Shown here: piece after piece, positions 27,769-36,715 of the stretch
How the letters are laid out: every line of letters starts with the position of its first letter
How positions within the stretch are numbered: the first letter of the stretch is position 1
NCBI RefSeq assembly: GCF_000350225.1
Contig: NW_005178503.1
Span: 1 to 39,191, forward strand
DNA: 39,191 nucleotides
From: Chondrus crispus
Lineage: Eukaryota > Rhodophyta > Florideophyceae > Gigartinales > Gigartinaceae
Direction: 5' to 3'
Program-made: the position numbers and the translations under genes
Notes under the pieces: generated by a model
The model's database searches: none
What the model saw: the letters and a program-made list of their open reading frames with translations, nothing else
Told to the model about the DNA's origin: nothing

Positions 27769-27966
27769 ATGAAGTTCACTGAAAATCTCCATGCCCTCCT
27801 CGCGTTCATCCTTGAGGCAGAGAAGTGGATGAATTGTATCAACATCATCTTCAGCGCAGTCGATTTTTGTTTGTGGCTCGTCGCCAAACGACTTGAGACG
27901 TGCAACGTAGCGGACCAAGACTCGGAAGACCCGGACGATGCCTCCAATCGCTATCTGCAGCACTGA
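27769..27966 (+). CDS. small membrane protein (65 residues)
   Basis: ATG at 27769 chosen because its context (CACTTCAACATCACT ATGAAG) is conserved in the preceding copy. Layout: a short amphipathic start (MKFTENLHALLAFILEAEKW), one hydrophobic segment of about 18 residues (CINIIFSAVDFCLWLV), a basic AKRLE junction and an acidic tail (DQDSEDPDDASN). It is therefore probably a single-pass membrane micropeptide with the basic side and acidic tail on one face. No known family. Ends TGA; AATAAA follows 25 nt later. It is the intact middle member of an array with 27459-27651 and, more distantly, 28182-28331. Confidence 0.5.
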   Translation: MKFTENLHALLAFILEAEKWMNCINIIFSAVDFCLWLVAKRLETCNVADQDSEDPDDASNRYLQH

Positions 27967-27990
27967 GAGTAACCTTATTGAACTGTTCTC

Positions 27991-27996
27991 AATAAA
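27991..27996 (+). terminator. polyadenylation signal of the small membrane-protein gene
   Basis: AATAAAGCTCAGGTT, followed by a T-rich stretch. Shared context with 27665-27670. Confidence 0.55.
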
Positions 27997-28124
27997 GCTC
28001 AGGTTTCTTTTTCTCGATTGCTTGACTGCCGGCCCTCCCTAACATCTCGCCTCCCTTATTCTGCACATGTCGCCTCCCGCGTTGAACCAGTCCTTCGTTG
28101 CAATGCGCCCTTCCTCTAAAACTC

Positions 28125-28132
28125 TATATAAG
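28125..28132 (+). promoter_or_regulatory. TATA box
   Basis: TATATAAG, preceded by CTCTAAAACTC, 57 bp before the ATG at 28182. Position and sequence fit an RNA polymerase II core promoter with a leader of roughly 25-30 nt. Confidence 0.55.
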
Positions 28133-28181
28133 AGGTGTAGAATCAGAGTCGCAACGCCCTACCACCCCACCAACATCCACG

Positions 28182-28331
28182 ATGATGTCAAAAGACATAG
28201 AGCTCCTGTGCATGATCAGTTACGCGATTGTGCGTGTCTAAATTGCCCTTTTCAGCCTTTACATGGCATTGCGTCGCATCCGGCGCTACTGGCGCCGCAT
28301 TGAAGCGGCGTTGGAGCCGGAAGAAAATTAG
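28182..28331 (+). pseudogene. third small membrane-protein gene, in-frame TAA
   Basis: A TATA box and leader with CCAACATCCACG precede ATGATG. The 19-codon start (MMSKDIELLCMISYAIVRV) stops at TAA 28239-28241. The same phase then runs IALFSLYMALRRIRRYWRR and ends with an acidic tail (ALEPEEN) at TAG 28329-28331. With the TAA ignored this is a 49-codon membrane-plus-basic-plus-acidic micropeptide, the same architecture as 27769-27966, though sequence identity is low. It overlaps the end of a convergent minus-strand frame by three bases. Confidence 0.35.
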
Positions 28332-28808
28332 TTCGGCTCCGACTCCTTCCTTGGGCTTCGGGCTTCGGCTCCCGGTCCAACCAAGGGGACGGGTTCAAAC
28401 GTCACCTCTGGCCCTAACGGGGGAGGGTTCATTACTCCTTGCTTCGTTCGGTCCAGAGGTGATGTCACCCATTGCGAGCCGCCCATGTCGACAGCCCTCA
28501 ACTTAGGGTCAAACAAGGTGAGGAGCCGCATACGAATGTAGCCTCTCGACCGGAGAGTAACCATCTTTACAATCAACCACGCTGTAGACGCTAGCCCGCG
28601 CGTGCTCCCCACAACCAGAAAGAGCTCCATCTCGTACAACAGAAGGTATACAAAGCCATTTGCGCTTGTCACGAGACCATTGTCCGGTACAGATGAGTCG
28701 TAGTACGATCACATAGCATGTGACAAAACAAAACATCATCGCTGTCGAAAACACGGCAGCCAATTTGTTGACGAGTTCTTTCGAGATAGTCCCCCGTTCG
28801 CACCACAA
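28328..28808 (-). CDS. hypothetical membrane-associated frames
   Basis: Two overlapping minus-strand phases. The upstream one (from 28808) has KELVNKLAAVFSTAMMFCFV and TCYVIVLRLIC, a hydrophobic segment. The downstream one (28328-28672) has GFVYLLLYEMELFLVVGSTR and a Pro-rich tail (GPEVTFEPVPLVGPGAEARS). A phase change near 28680 could join them into one membrane protein of about 160 residues convergent with the small-gene array. No family is recognised, and the case for real coding is weak. Confidence 0.22.
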
Positions 28809-29088
28809 GCAGCAACTTTATTGCCCTTGAAATCGCGGAGCTGAGAGGCAGAGTTTTCGAGGGCAGTTGAGGGAGGGAGGGTGAAGGAGGTCGAGGGAGG
28901 GCGTAGGTAGGCAATACCAAGAGAGACCGATGGAGAGAAGTGGGTTGTGTGCGGTTGCGAGGAGGAAGCACACGGCGAGAATGAACTGCACTTGAGTTGG
29001 GAAGCGGTGTAACCCGGGATGCACTCGGCCACGATACGAGCTGCAGATATGCGAGTAGATATGCTTGTGCGAAGAGGATCTCGTCAAG
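28809..29088. other. stretch without a recognised gene
   Basis: Purine-rich on the plus strand (28860-28900). No defended ORF or RNA gene. Confidence 0.3.
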
Positions 29089-29146
29089 ATCGAGCAGCTG
29101 CTCGATTTGGAGAAGAGCATGCTCTTACCGGACGTGCAAGTCCGGT
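29089..29146. repeat. three successive foldbacks
   Basis: A perfect 18-nt palindrome (29089-29106, ATCGAGCAGCTGCTCGAT), a perfect 14-nt palindrome (29113-29126, AAGAGCATGCTCTT), and a 7-bp stem with a 6-nt loop (29127-29146, ACCGGAC...GTCCGGT) follow each other with gaps of 6 and 0 nt. It could be a structured RNA or a palindrome-rich repeat. Confidence 0.6.
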
Positions 29147-29332
29147 GGAAGTGATGAGCTCAGGCAGCATTGGCGCGCTTTGGCCCGGAACACATCCCTG
29201 GGCCGCGCGAGAAGCCCTTGGTGAAGAATCGGTCGAACTCTCCAAATTCCATTCCGTGCAATTTAATTGGTCCAAGTAACAGAGGACTGCCACCTGATGC
29301 AGTTTTGCACTTTATTCTTGGGAAGGTATGGG

Positions 29333-29454
29333 TACGGGGATACAGAGACTGCTGAATATAAATTCAGTAGTCTCTGTACCCCCTGTACTCGAATTCGAGC
29401 CCCCAAAACTTAAGTTTTAGCGAATTTCACGAGGAATTCCTCGTGAAATTCGCT
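29333..29454. repeat. palindrome cluster with a perfect 36-nt palindrome
   Basis: Four consecutive symmetries: a near-perfect inverted repeat with about 25-nt arms and a 4-nt loop (29333-29387), CTCGAATTCGAG (29388-29399), AAAACTTAAGTTTT (29405-29418), and a perfect 36-nt palindrome with no spacer (29419-29454, left half starts AGCGAATTTCACG). Adjacent elements almost touch. No transposon ends or genes explain the structure. Confidence 0.85.
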
Positions 29455-30168
29455 CGCAAATCTCGAAACTCTCGAAGTTGACGCCGAGCTTGACCTCATT
29501 GCGGCGGCGGTTTTCTACCGCGGCGCCGATGCTAGCACTTCGATGGTGGTGTCGTAGTGCCGCGAGCCGGCCTCGTTGGCGAGCACGAGGGTGTCGCGAG
29601 CCGGCCTCGGTGGCGAACGCGATGGTGCCGCGCAGCACTCCCGCCGCGGATAGGCGACACCTGCGTGCGTTCATGCGTTCGCGCTCCATTGGCACCCTGT
29701 CGTTGAAATGCAAGCGGAACACATCCTCCTTCGGCACGCGAACACGCTCGACCGCAGCGCACGGTGCACAGTGTAGAGAAGGTGCGACATCGTTTCTGCG
29801 TCCGGTGCAGGCGTGGCAGAAGCGCCGAATCGAAGGCAGGTGCCATCATCAGATGGATTGATTCGGAATAACTTGTACTCCGTTTTGCCTACGCCATAAT
29901 CAAGCATGAAGTTGAAATACTCCCCAGTTTTCTTGTCAACCATGCCATTGACGGGACTGCGCGGGAGACCTGCCTCTGCAGTGCGCTCAGTCACGTCGCT
30001 ACGATGCGGGGCATGTTCCTGTTGATGAGAAAATCTCGGCGTGAAGGCGGGTTTCAGATCAAATTCCACTGTGGACTGCTCCGTGACAGAGCACCCGCAG
30101 GTCGGGCACCATGATGTGTGAGCAAACACACACGCCACCGTCCCAGTCCAACGTCGCCTTTGCTTCAA
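29417..30168 (-). pseudogene. unrecognised gene in two phases
   Basis: From 30168 the minus strand encodes a start with WCPTCGCSVTEQSTVEFDLK (a CxxC), then VNGMVDKKTGEYFNFMLDYG and KTEYKLFRINPSDDGTCLRF, which looks like a folded domain. Near 29700 the phase changes to DVFRLHFNDRVPMERERMN and an Arg-rich end. The stop lies inside the palindrome cluster at 29417. No family recognised; probably a decayed gene. Confidence 0.3.
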
Positions 30169-30839
30169 GATTCGATTTCAATTTCGCCTTAAGGCCTTCG
30201 TCCACCCGCATTTACCGCTACACTCCATCGCGCATCACCTCTCCCTGGACGACAGGTGGACATGGCCATGGTCACGATGCACGTGCGGGCTATCATGAAG
30301 ATGGCCAAAATGCGCTGCTTGGGCAGCAGCATCGGTACTTGTATGCCTTGCCGGCACAAGAGCCACACATTACCAGACGCGCCGGACTTAGCTACGGTGA
30401 AGTGCGGAAGCTGAATCTCAGAGTTTGCGATCTTCGCGCTACTAGCCCCAAGCCTTGACAAGAAGTTATCTCCCTATGCCCATACCGCCACCTACTATCC
30501 GCATTTATTCACCGAGAAGCTTCAATGCTGGTCGTGGACAACAAGGAAGCCGCTGCGACGTCAACGGACGTTTCCAACGCCCAAGGCACCGGACAAGGTG
30601 CCTCCGGAACGATGCAGAATCCACCGCGGCTGTGGCTAGACATCATACCCGCCGAGTTTCGTGTGCGAACTTTAAACTGCGCCATTTCGCCGGTCGTGCC
30701 GATCGTGCAGCGCGAAGGGTAAGGTGTAGAAGACTAAGAATTGCAATATGGTTGGGGTGGAGTGCAGAATATGCTACTGAACCAGATGAAATTTCACAGT
30801 ATACATGAATTCAATGTGGGATACGCCTACCGGGAAAAA
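30169..30839. other. spacer before the DUF7869-like gene
   Basis: Short plus-strand frames (for example 30525-30722) have no recognisable domain. Nothing supported. Confidence 0.3.
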
Positions 30840-33800
30840 CTATTGATATGGCAACAGACCATGCTCCTTGTCGAACTGTTGCTGCTTGCACTTAAAAGCA
30901 CTCAACTCTCTGCTGTATCTCTCCTGGTCTTTTTCAATCACGCGATAAAAGCGATCTAAGCTACCTGGGGTTCTTTCCGCCTCATCAAACATTTTTGCCA
31001 GCATCGTTGTCTTCAGTTTCTTCGCAACGCTCGCCGTCACTTCCTTGTCCTGCATCATTCTTGTGACATCCTCCAGAATTTTAGCGTCCTTTTAAAGGCC
31101 TGCCGCACAGTCATGGGCGCCTTCGGATGTCCGCTTTCGCGTTCAGAGTAGAGCTGCATTTCGTTTCTGTATCTTTCTATCGCTGAACGATTCGGAACTG
31201 TAGCCCTGCGTTGTAGCCAGCGATCCACGACGCCTTCCCGACCCCCCATTTCTTCAAAAACTGCTCGAAGGACATCCAAAACATTCAACTGCTCACATAT
31301 TTCGCTACGCGTAGCCGCGAGATTCTCCATAGCGGAACAAGCTGCAGTCCCTTCAATAACAGGGAAAGGCGGTTCACCGTAGGTAGCAGTTGGAACCCAT
31401 GGCCTTGTCTCCCGTGGGCCTTGTCTGAACTTTGCATTAAGCATATTCATCGGAGGGTACCGGGCCTTCCAGTCAGAGTCTGAGATGCAAAACCGCCTCA
31501 CCGGTCTCCTCACGACCCAATTAAGCGGCGCGCACTTGACGCTTTCAGAATCGTTGACAGGTTCATGAGACCCGTGTCCATTTTGAGAGCGATCAATGAG
31601 TCCCTTTGGCCATGCCCGCCTCACAAGAGGGCTTGACATGTTCTCCATTTCTGGGCACGCGGAAAGCCCTCTAAACTCTATACCGTTGTATCCAACATGT
31701 TGAGCAGTGCGTGTAGAAACGACACCGTTCCCGTTGGGAGAATACCCCATATTCAACGGTACGACGAGTGGAACGCCCTGAATCTCATCAACGATAGGCC
31801 CCCGGTCAACCTCAATCTCCTCCCACTGAGCAGAGAGGCGCGCAGCTGGGACGTCAAAATAGCGGTCCTCGAAAGGCAGTTCGCTTTGCGCGAATCGTCC
31901 TGGTGGTTCCGTAGAGATTCTGACCATTCCGGTATCTTCGGGAAGCGCGCTGCCAATGAGCTCCTTGAGCTCCAAAGGAAGTCGATGTTTGGCCCCCGAG
32001 GCGCAAGCTCCGGCAAAGTGGATATTCCTTTTCATAAACCCAAACTCGCCACTCGGCTTTGTCTCGTAGCCCAAAGACTCCAAAACCACCGAGAAGTCAA
32101 CGCTGCTTAGCGGGTTGACGGAAAAGCCGTGAACTTCCCCGCTTTTGCGCTTGACATCCTCAAACCCACTAAGCATGTCATCTACACCCAGAAGAACCTC
32201 CCTCCTTCGCCTGCTTTGGAACTGACCGAAAAGCATATCGGCCAACCACTTGCCATGATTATTCTCGAGAAAGATCACGAGGACAATATCCGCAAGACCT
32301 TGATCAACGAGATATTGGGGAAGGGCGATTGTGGTCAGCCAGTTCTTCCTAACTGCGGCGTTGTCGGACACAATGAACTTGATCGCCTTGCCCTTACAGC
32401 TTAGCAGGTGGTGCAGTAATATCTCCTCAATGATGGTAGAAGCGCTCTTGCTGCCGCTCCCCTGCTCGTGGGAGAATACAACGGCGTCGTTCGTGACTGC
32501 ACTAACGTGCGCATTAGCATCGTACCGCCAACGTGTTATGTCGGATGACGCAGAGACCACAAAATGAGGGAAGTCAACCTTACTCATATCGTCTTGGTGA
32601 CTTACTATAGCTCTGTCACAGTACGAGTTCCACCCAGTAGCCCCATCGAAGAGCTGACTTTGCAACTCGTCGTTCACCCTGACGCGACAGTACTTGTTTT
32701 CAACTTGCCGGAAGTGATCCGTCATCTTTTTGATGATCTCACGAATGCGGCTGTCGCGGGCATTGTGAAGCCGCATGTCCCTAACGCACTCTTCCTCTTG
32801 AAATCGTTTTGATCTAACAGCATCATGTAGTGCGTCGAGGCGGTTTTGATTCGGCTCCAGGAGAGGCCTCGGCATCTGCGATATGTTTTCCAACTCGGCT
32901 TGCATGAATCTCCCCTCGTGATGAAACTGTAATATCGCATATTGCATGGTCTTGCAATTGGGACATGCATTGTGGTCAGACTGCGTAAAACAAAGTGTGT
33001 AGTTGCGCCTCTTCAAGTAATTTGTGATCATTCGTTGCAGTGTACTAGCAGACAACTCCACGTCTACCGAATCATCCTCGTCAAGGGCCTTTGTTAGGAT
33101 CTTTCTCAGTTTCTCTTGGGTGTTTATCTCGGGTGAGTAAACCGGGCAGGCGCTGGCTCTTGTAGAACCTGCCGGATCGGCTCTGAGCACCATGTCGAGG
33201 TGGGTTTCAACCTTGTCCCGGACATCGTCCCTATACCGATTCATCGGATGCCCTCGTTCGTAACTATAGCGCAATGTGCCGTCCGTTAGCAGGGGACGTT
33301 CCTGCAAAGACGAATCATTGCACATGGTGTCTAAGGCGCGTCTGACGTCCGCAATCAGCGATTCAGACACCGTGCAGAGCGCAGACAATGCTTTGTTGCA
33401 AACTCGGGTGGTACTGTTCGACAAGGGGCAGAATAACCTGTTGAGAAGAAACCGGTTTTCTCTATGTCGTGGCTTCAGTTTCATGGCCAACTTGATAAAC
33501 GCATTGTACTCACTCAGGAGGGTCCATTGTGGGACGTCGACAAAGCAGGGCGTGTTGCAACCACATTCATATGCTTGTAAGCTGTGAATCGGAGGGTAGT
33601 TACCCCTGTCGCCAGTTCGCCGCTGTTATCGGAGGCGCGAACCCGCCGTGTCAACAATACTTGTGAGCTCCTCTTCCAAATAACTGTCCGGGCTCAGCGT
33701 AGTCTTTCGGTTGTACAAAAAGTTCCGTGAGACGCTGAGAAGGCAGCAAATTGCTTGTGTACACAGTTTCCTTTTTGGACGAATCGTACCCCGAGGCGAA

Positions 33801-34537
33801 TCGGTCTGCCCATACAAGAAGGGCAGGACCTCAACGACAAACTTCGCGAACTTTCGTAGCGCTTTCTCCCTCTCGGATCTGCGATGTTCGTCGCTGTCAG
33901 ACTCTCGCTCTTCTCTCAAGGGCGTGGAAAAGGCAACTGTAGAGGTCCCAATTCCCTTTCTTCTCTCGTGAATATACGAAGCAGCTTTTTCTACAGCCTT
34001 GTGACACCGCTCGGCATGATCTTGGATCATTATTATCTCATCGAAGACCATGAACTGCAGGGGATCCGTAGCAATCGTTGCGAAACATAGATGCTTGCAA
34101 CAGTGCCAGGTAGAACTCGGGAACCGGTATTTGTGGATCCGGTAAGCCATTTGAACTCGCCGCTCTGTGTCCATGAAGCTATCAAGTTTTTCGTGAGACG
34201 CCGGCGTTATTGCATCACCATCGGTTGGCGCAATTGCAAGATCCACAGTCTGACGTAGTGGCCCAGATTCTGCCATGAGAAGCATAAATGCATTGATTCT
34301 GGTTGTCAACTCGGACCGATGCTTCAAACGGTCCTCGCAGCCAAAAAAGTAGTCTTCTATAATAGCAGGGTCGGTACGGTTGAATAAATCTTCAAATCTT
34401 TCCTCGGCGCTGATCGAGACGGTTTGTGACAGAATCGCTTCGGGTGTCAACACATTACTGCCAGCATGGGGGGAAGTGCCTTGAACAGGAGTGATAGCGC
34501 TGCTAGAAACCAGGGTGCTATCATTGCCGACTGGCAT
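30840..34537 (-). pseudogene. large DUF7869-like (transposase-like) gene, one stop and one frameshift
   Basis: About 1,230 codons. 303 codons (33626-34537) end in TAA, the same phase reopens at once and runs through the 811-codon frame (31055-33490). A phase change near 31095 at a CTTTAAAAGG run leads into a C-terminal helix (30840-31058, ASVAKKLKTTMLAKMFDEAE). The N-terminal part is helical with a Cys/His patch (STWHCCKHLCFATIATD). The 811-codon part has CPNCKTMQYAILQFHHEG (about residue 175), then IKFIVSDNAAVRKNW (about 374) and LENNHGKWLADMLFGQFQSR (about 408), the order and spacing of the DUF7869 domain of animal and algal transposon-associated proteins (DNC...QNKN, then GHTKF.PD..FGL...RR). 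I infer an RNase H-like nuclease of a mobile element. Family assignment is from memory and unsearched. Confidence 0.6.
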
Positions 34538-35029
34538 GTTGCCTTATCTGACGGAGGTGGTAGCACAATGCGCGCATACCCCCGCGGAAACGGCCCGAGT
34601 GAAAAGCGCAACGACAGGAGTGAAATGGAATGACTTTTGAGTCGTGTCTGCTGGTCGTTCCGCAGCAGGCGCAACACGGGCACAGGATGAAGGAAACGGT
34701 CGAAGGGCCAAAGGGAAACGCCCGCGAGGAAAGGTCAAGGGATTGTCGTGCGAGCAGTGAAGGGTCCACACTTCTTATGGTTACGACAGCCCTGTCCGGT
34801 GGTCGCGCTTCTTAGCGGCCACTACAACCAGTGGTGCGAGCTGTGTGTAGCGGTTCCGTGGCACGAGCAAGACAGAACCCGGGCTTTGTTCGCGCGATGA
34901 GATGATGCGCCAGTGGGTCGAATCGAGATCGCACCATGCACCGAGGAAGCCTTCCGATTCTGTGTACAGACATTGTACACCGACATGAAATTTGTGAACG
35001 AACATTCGCATTTTCGAGAATTTAAGTTT
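34538..35029. other. spacer upstream of the DUF7869-like gene
   Basis: Presumed promoter side of the large minus-strand gene. A minus-strand frame (34781-35410) runs through the palindrome and lacks protein character, so it is not annotated. Nothing else recognised. Confidence 0.3.
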
Positions 35030-35080
35030 CAGTGTTATTTTCTGGATGCACCCATTGGGTGCATCCAGAAAATAACACTG
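35030..35080. repeat. perfect 51-nt palindrome
   Basis: Two 25-nt arms (35030-35054 and 35056-35080) are exact reverse complements around a single central T; the left arm begins CAGTGTTATTTTCTGGATG. It is preceded by TTTAAGTTTC, similar to the CTTAAGTTTTAG in front of the 36-nt palindrome at 29419. No flanking gene or transposon end explains it. Confidence 0.92.
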
Positions 35081-35259
35081 TATCACTCGACTACTTTTTT
35101 GACCAATCAGCGACCGATAAAGTGGTCGCCGGCTGACTACTTTTGAACATCTGATCAAGCCCTCTCGACCCCTCTCCACTCCACCACTCCCGCACCACTT
35201 CCCATTCCATCCTTGCGCACTGGAGTTCCACATTCCAAGACCCCTCTCTCGAGCTGTCG

Positions 35260-35664
35260 GTGATGCCCGCTTCGCCAATGCCCTTTCAGAACAGCCGCAA
35301 GCACACTCTGGCAGCTCTAGCAGTATCGCTAGCAGCTCTGACGACATGTCTTGTCGCCCGGAGGAGGACAACAATGCGCCGCAAGCGCCGTCATCGCAAC
35401 AAGAACCCAAAGTACCTCCGCCCAGCCATTATTCGCCCTCGCACACAGCGGTCCACTCCTTGGCGCGTGCTTCTCTCGTTCGGGAAAGACTCCGACTTCC
35501 TTGTATCCGTAAATATCACGAAGGCCTTACTGCTAAACAGTATACTTCCATTTTTTATACAGGAACAATTGAAATATAACTTCGGTAGCCCTTATCGAAG
35601 GGGACCGAAAACAAGAGGACGCAGTACGCAACTGGAAAGTATTGATTTGTTCGGGTTGGCTTGA
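35260..35664 (+). pseudogene. N-terminal fragment of another Harbinger-type protein
   Basis: 134 codons. After a start region with one hydrophobic stretch (HTLAALAVSLAALTTCLVA) and a basic patch (RRRTTMRRKRRHRNKNP) comes RPAIIRPRTQRSTPWRVLLS, then GKDSDFLVSVNITKALLLNS, ILPFF and a GR...QLESIDLFGLA end. This is the conserved N-terminal helical region of fungal, oomycete and plant Harbinger nucleases (W..L...GxDxxFL, ILP.F, D.LGL). The frame stops where the next helix should begin and the DDE domain is missing, so it is truncated. A different subfamily from the copies at 1.5 and 5.4 kb. Confidence 0.5.
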
Positions 35665-35924
35665 GAGGGAGGATCGGATCCGTCCAAAAGGGATGCCATG
35701 TTGAGATGACAGTGTCAGAATGCGGGCGCCAGGTTTGAGGAGGAAGGTGTGGCTCGCTTTGGGATTAGGGGATGGGGAGGTTGTCGGCGAGTGGGGGTGC
35801 GAGTGGGTGTACAGTTCGCAACATGTTCCAACTGGGGTGGAACCGCCACGGAAGGGCAGTGATGGAGTGCAAGAGTGGTGGGGACAATCAATTTTTGAAA
35901 CTATCATACAATGGTAAAGTGTTA
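35665..35924. other. spacer before the MITE
   Basis: G-rich sequence without a gene, ending in the TTA target duplication (35922-35924). Confidence 0.35.
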
Positions 35925-35951
35925 GAGCATGGCCACTGGGGGTCCAATTTC
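35925..35951 (+). repeat. left terminal inverted repeat of the MITE
   Basis: GAGCATGGCCACT then GGGGGTCCAATTTC; the counterpart is 36619-36649 on the minus strand. Confidence 0.8.
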
Positions 35952-36618
35952 TCGTTCCATTTCATTTTTTTCGATTAGACCCAGATTTCGTCTCGCACCC
36001 GTCACATCCAATCCAATTCAAAATGAAACAAATTGGATTTTGGAATAGAACGAGGGAAATCTCAGTCCAAAACAGAAATTTTTGGACCTGAAATTTCCAG
36101 GTTCCAATCCATTTGCCATTGAACAGCAAGGACACCCATCGCTCCACAAAGCGCAACATCACCCGTCTTGCGCCCATAATTCATCCACACTTCTCCTCTT
36201 GGCGCCATTTTTCGCCACACTCGAGGGTCAAGCTTGCCAAGCACCATGTTCTCCCGCAAATATTGGGCTCTGCCTCGCGGCAGGAAACTTAAAATCGAAA
36301 CCGCGACATAGCACCGGTTCACAAATGGCGCGCAATTGCGCGCTTTACAGCGCTAGCTCCAATGATACTAAAAAGATCGAAGCCGTGTAAAAGAGATCCA
36401 GCACATCTTGGCATGTATGTGACTAAACCCCTCCAACAAATTTGCGTAAACAGGTGCTCTCAATTCGCGAACAGCATTCATCTGGCCACTAGCCATTTTA
36501 GAGTGAAGCGCGGGTGGGAATATTGCTCATTCCCCTCCAATCCAATTTGAGCTGGAATTGGACCCGAATCAATCAACAATTTTGAGCCACTAAATCGTTT
36601 ACACGTTTAGTAGTTTTT

Positions 36619-36649
36619 GAATTGGACCCAGGCATGAGTGGCCATGCTC
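36619..36649 (-). repeat. right terminal inverted repeat of the MITE
   Basis: Minus strand reads GAGCATGGCCACTCATGCCT then GGGTCCAATTC; flanked by TTA. Confidence 0.8.
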
Positions 36650-36715
36650 TTACGGTGTGCACGGAAAGGAAGTGAAGGGCTGCTACATTAACCTCAGAGG
36701 CGTATCGCTAAAATA

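Larger units (their letters stand above)
35925..36649. mobile_element. Harbinger-type MITE (non-autonomous), 725 bp
   Basis: Terminal inverted repeats start GAGCATGGCCACT at both ends (35925-35951 and 36619-36649) and share a second block GGGTCCAATT(T)C; a 4-nt length difference separates the blocks. TTA flanks both ends (35922-35924 and 36650-36652), the 3-bp TWA target duplication of PIF/Harbinger elements. The interior has no coding sequence and contains several AATTGG/CCAATT foldbacks. A Harbinger nuclease supplied in trans would be needed for mobility. Confidence 0.75.

Noticed and set aside
29127..29165. Hammerhead-ribozyme-like string (GTGATGAG after a CCGGAC stem).
   Set aside because: The conserved CUGANGA and GAAA core elements are not both present, and stems I-III cannot be formed.
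1483..33628. Reassigned stop codons: several genes have exactly one internal TAA or TAG (2173, 14044, 17992, 26648, 28239, 33626) while many end in TGA.
   Set aside because: The copia RNase H region has an internal TGA at a Trp, Tigger has a TAG at a Trp, the Harbinger TAA sits at a Tyr, and some frames end in TAA or TAG. An 811-codon frame with many Gln codons contains no TAR. Ordinary mutational decay explains the pattern better.
34781..35410. 209-codon minus-strand ORF.
   Set aside because: It crosses a perfect 51-nt palindrome and lacks protein character; the Harbinger-like frame on the plus strand fits better for part of it.
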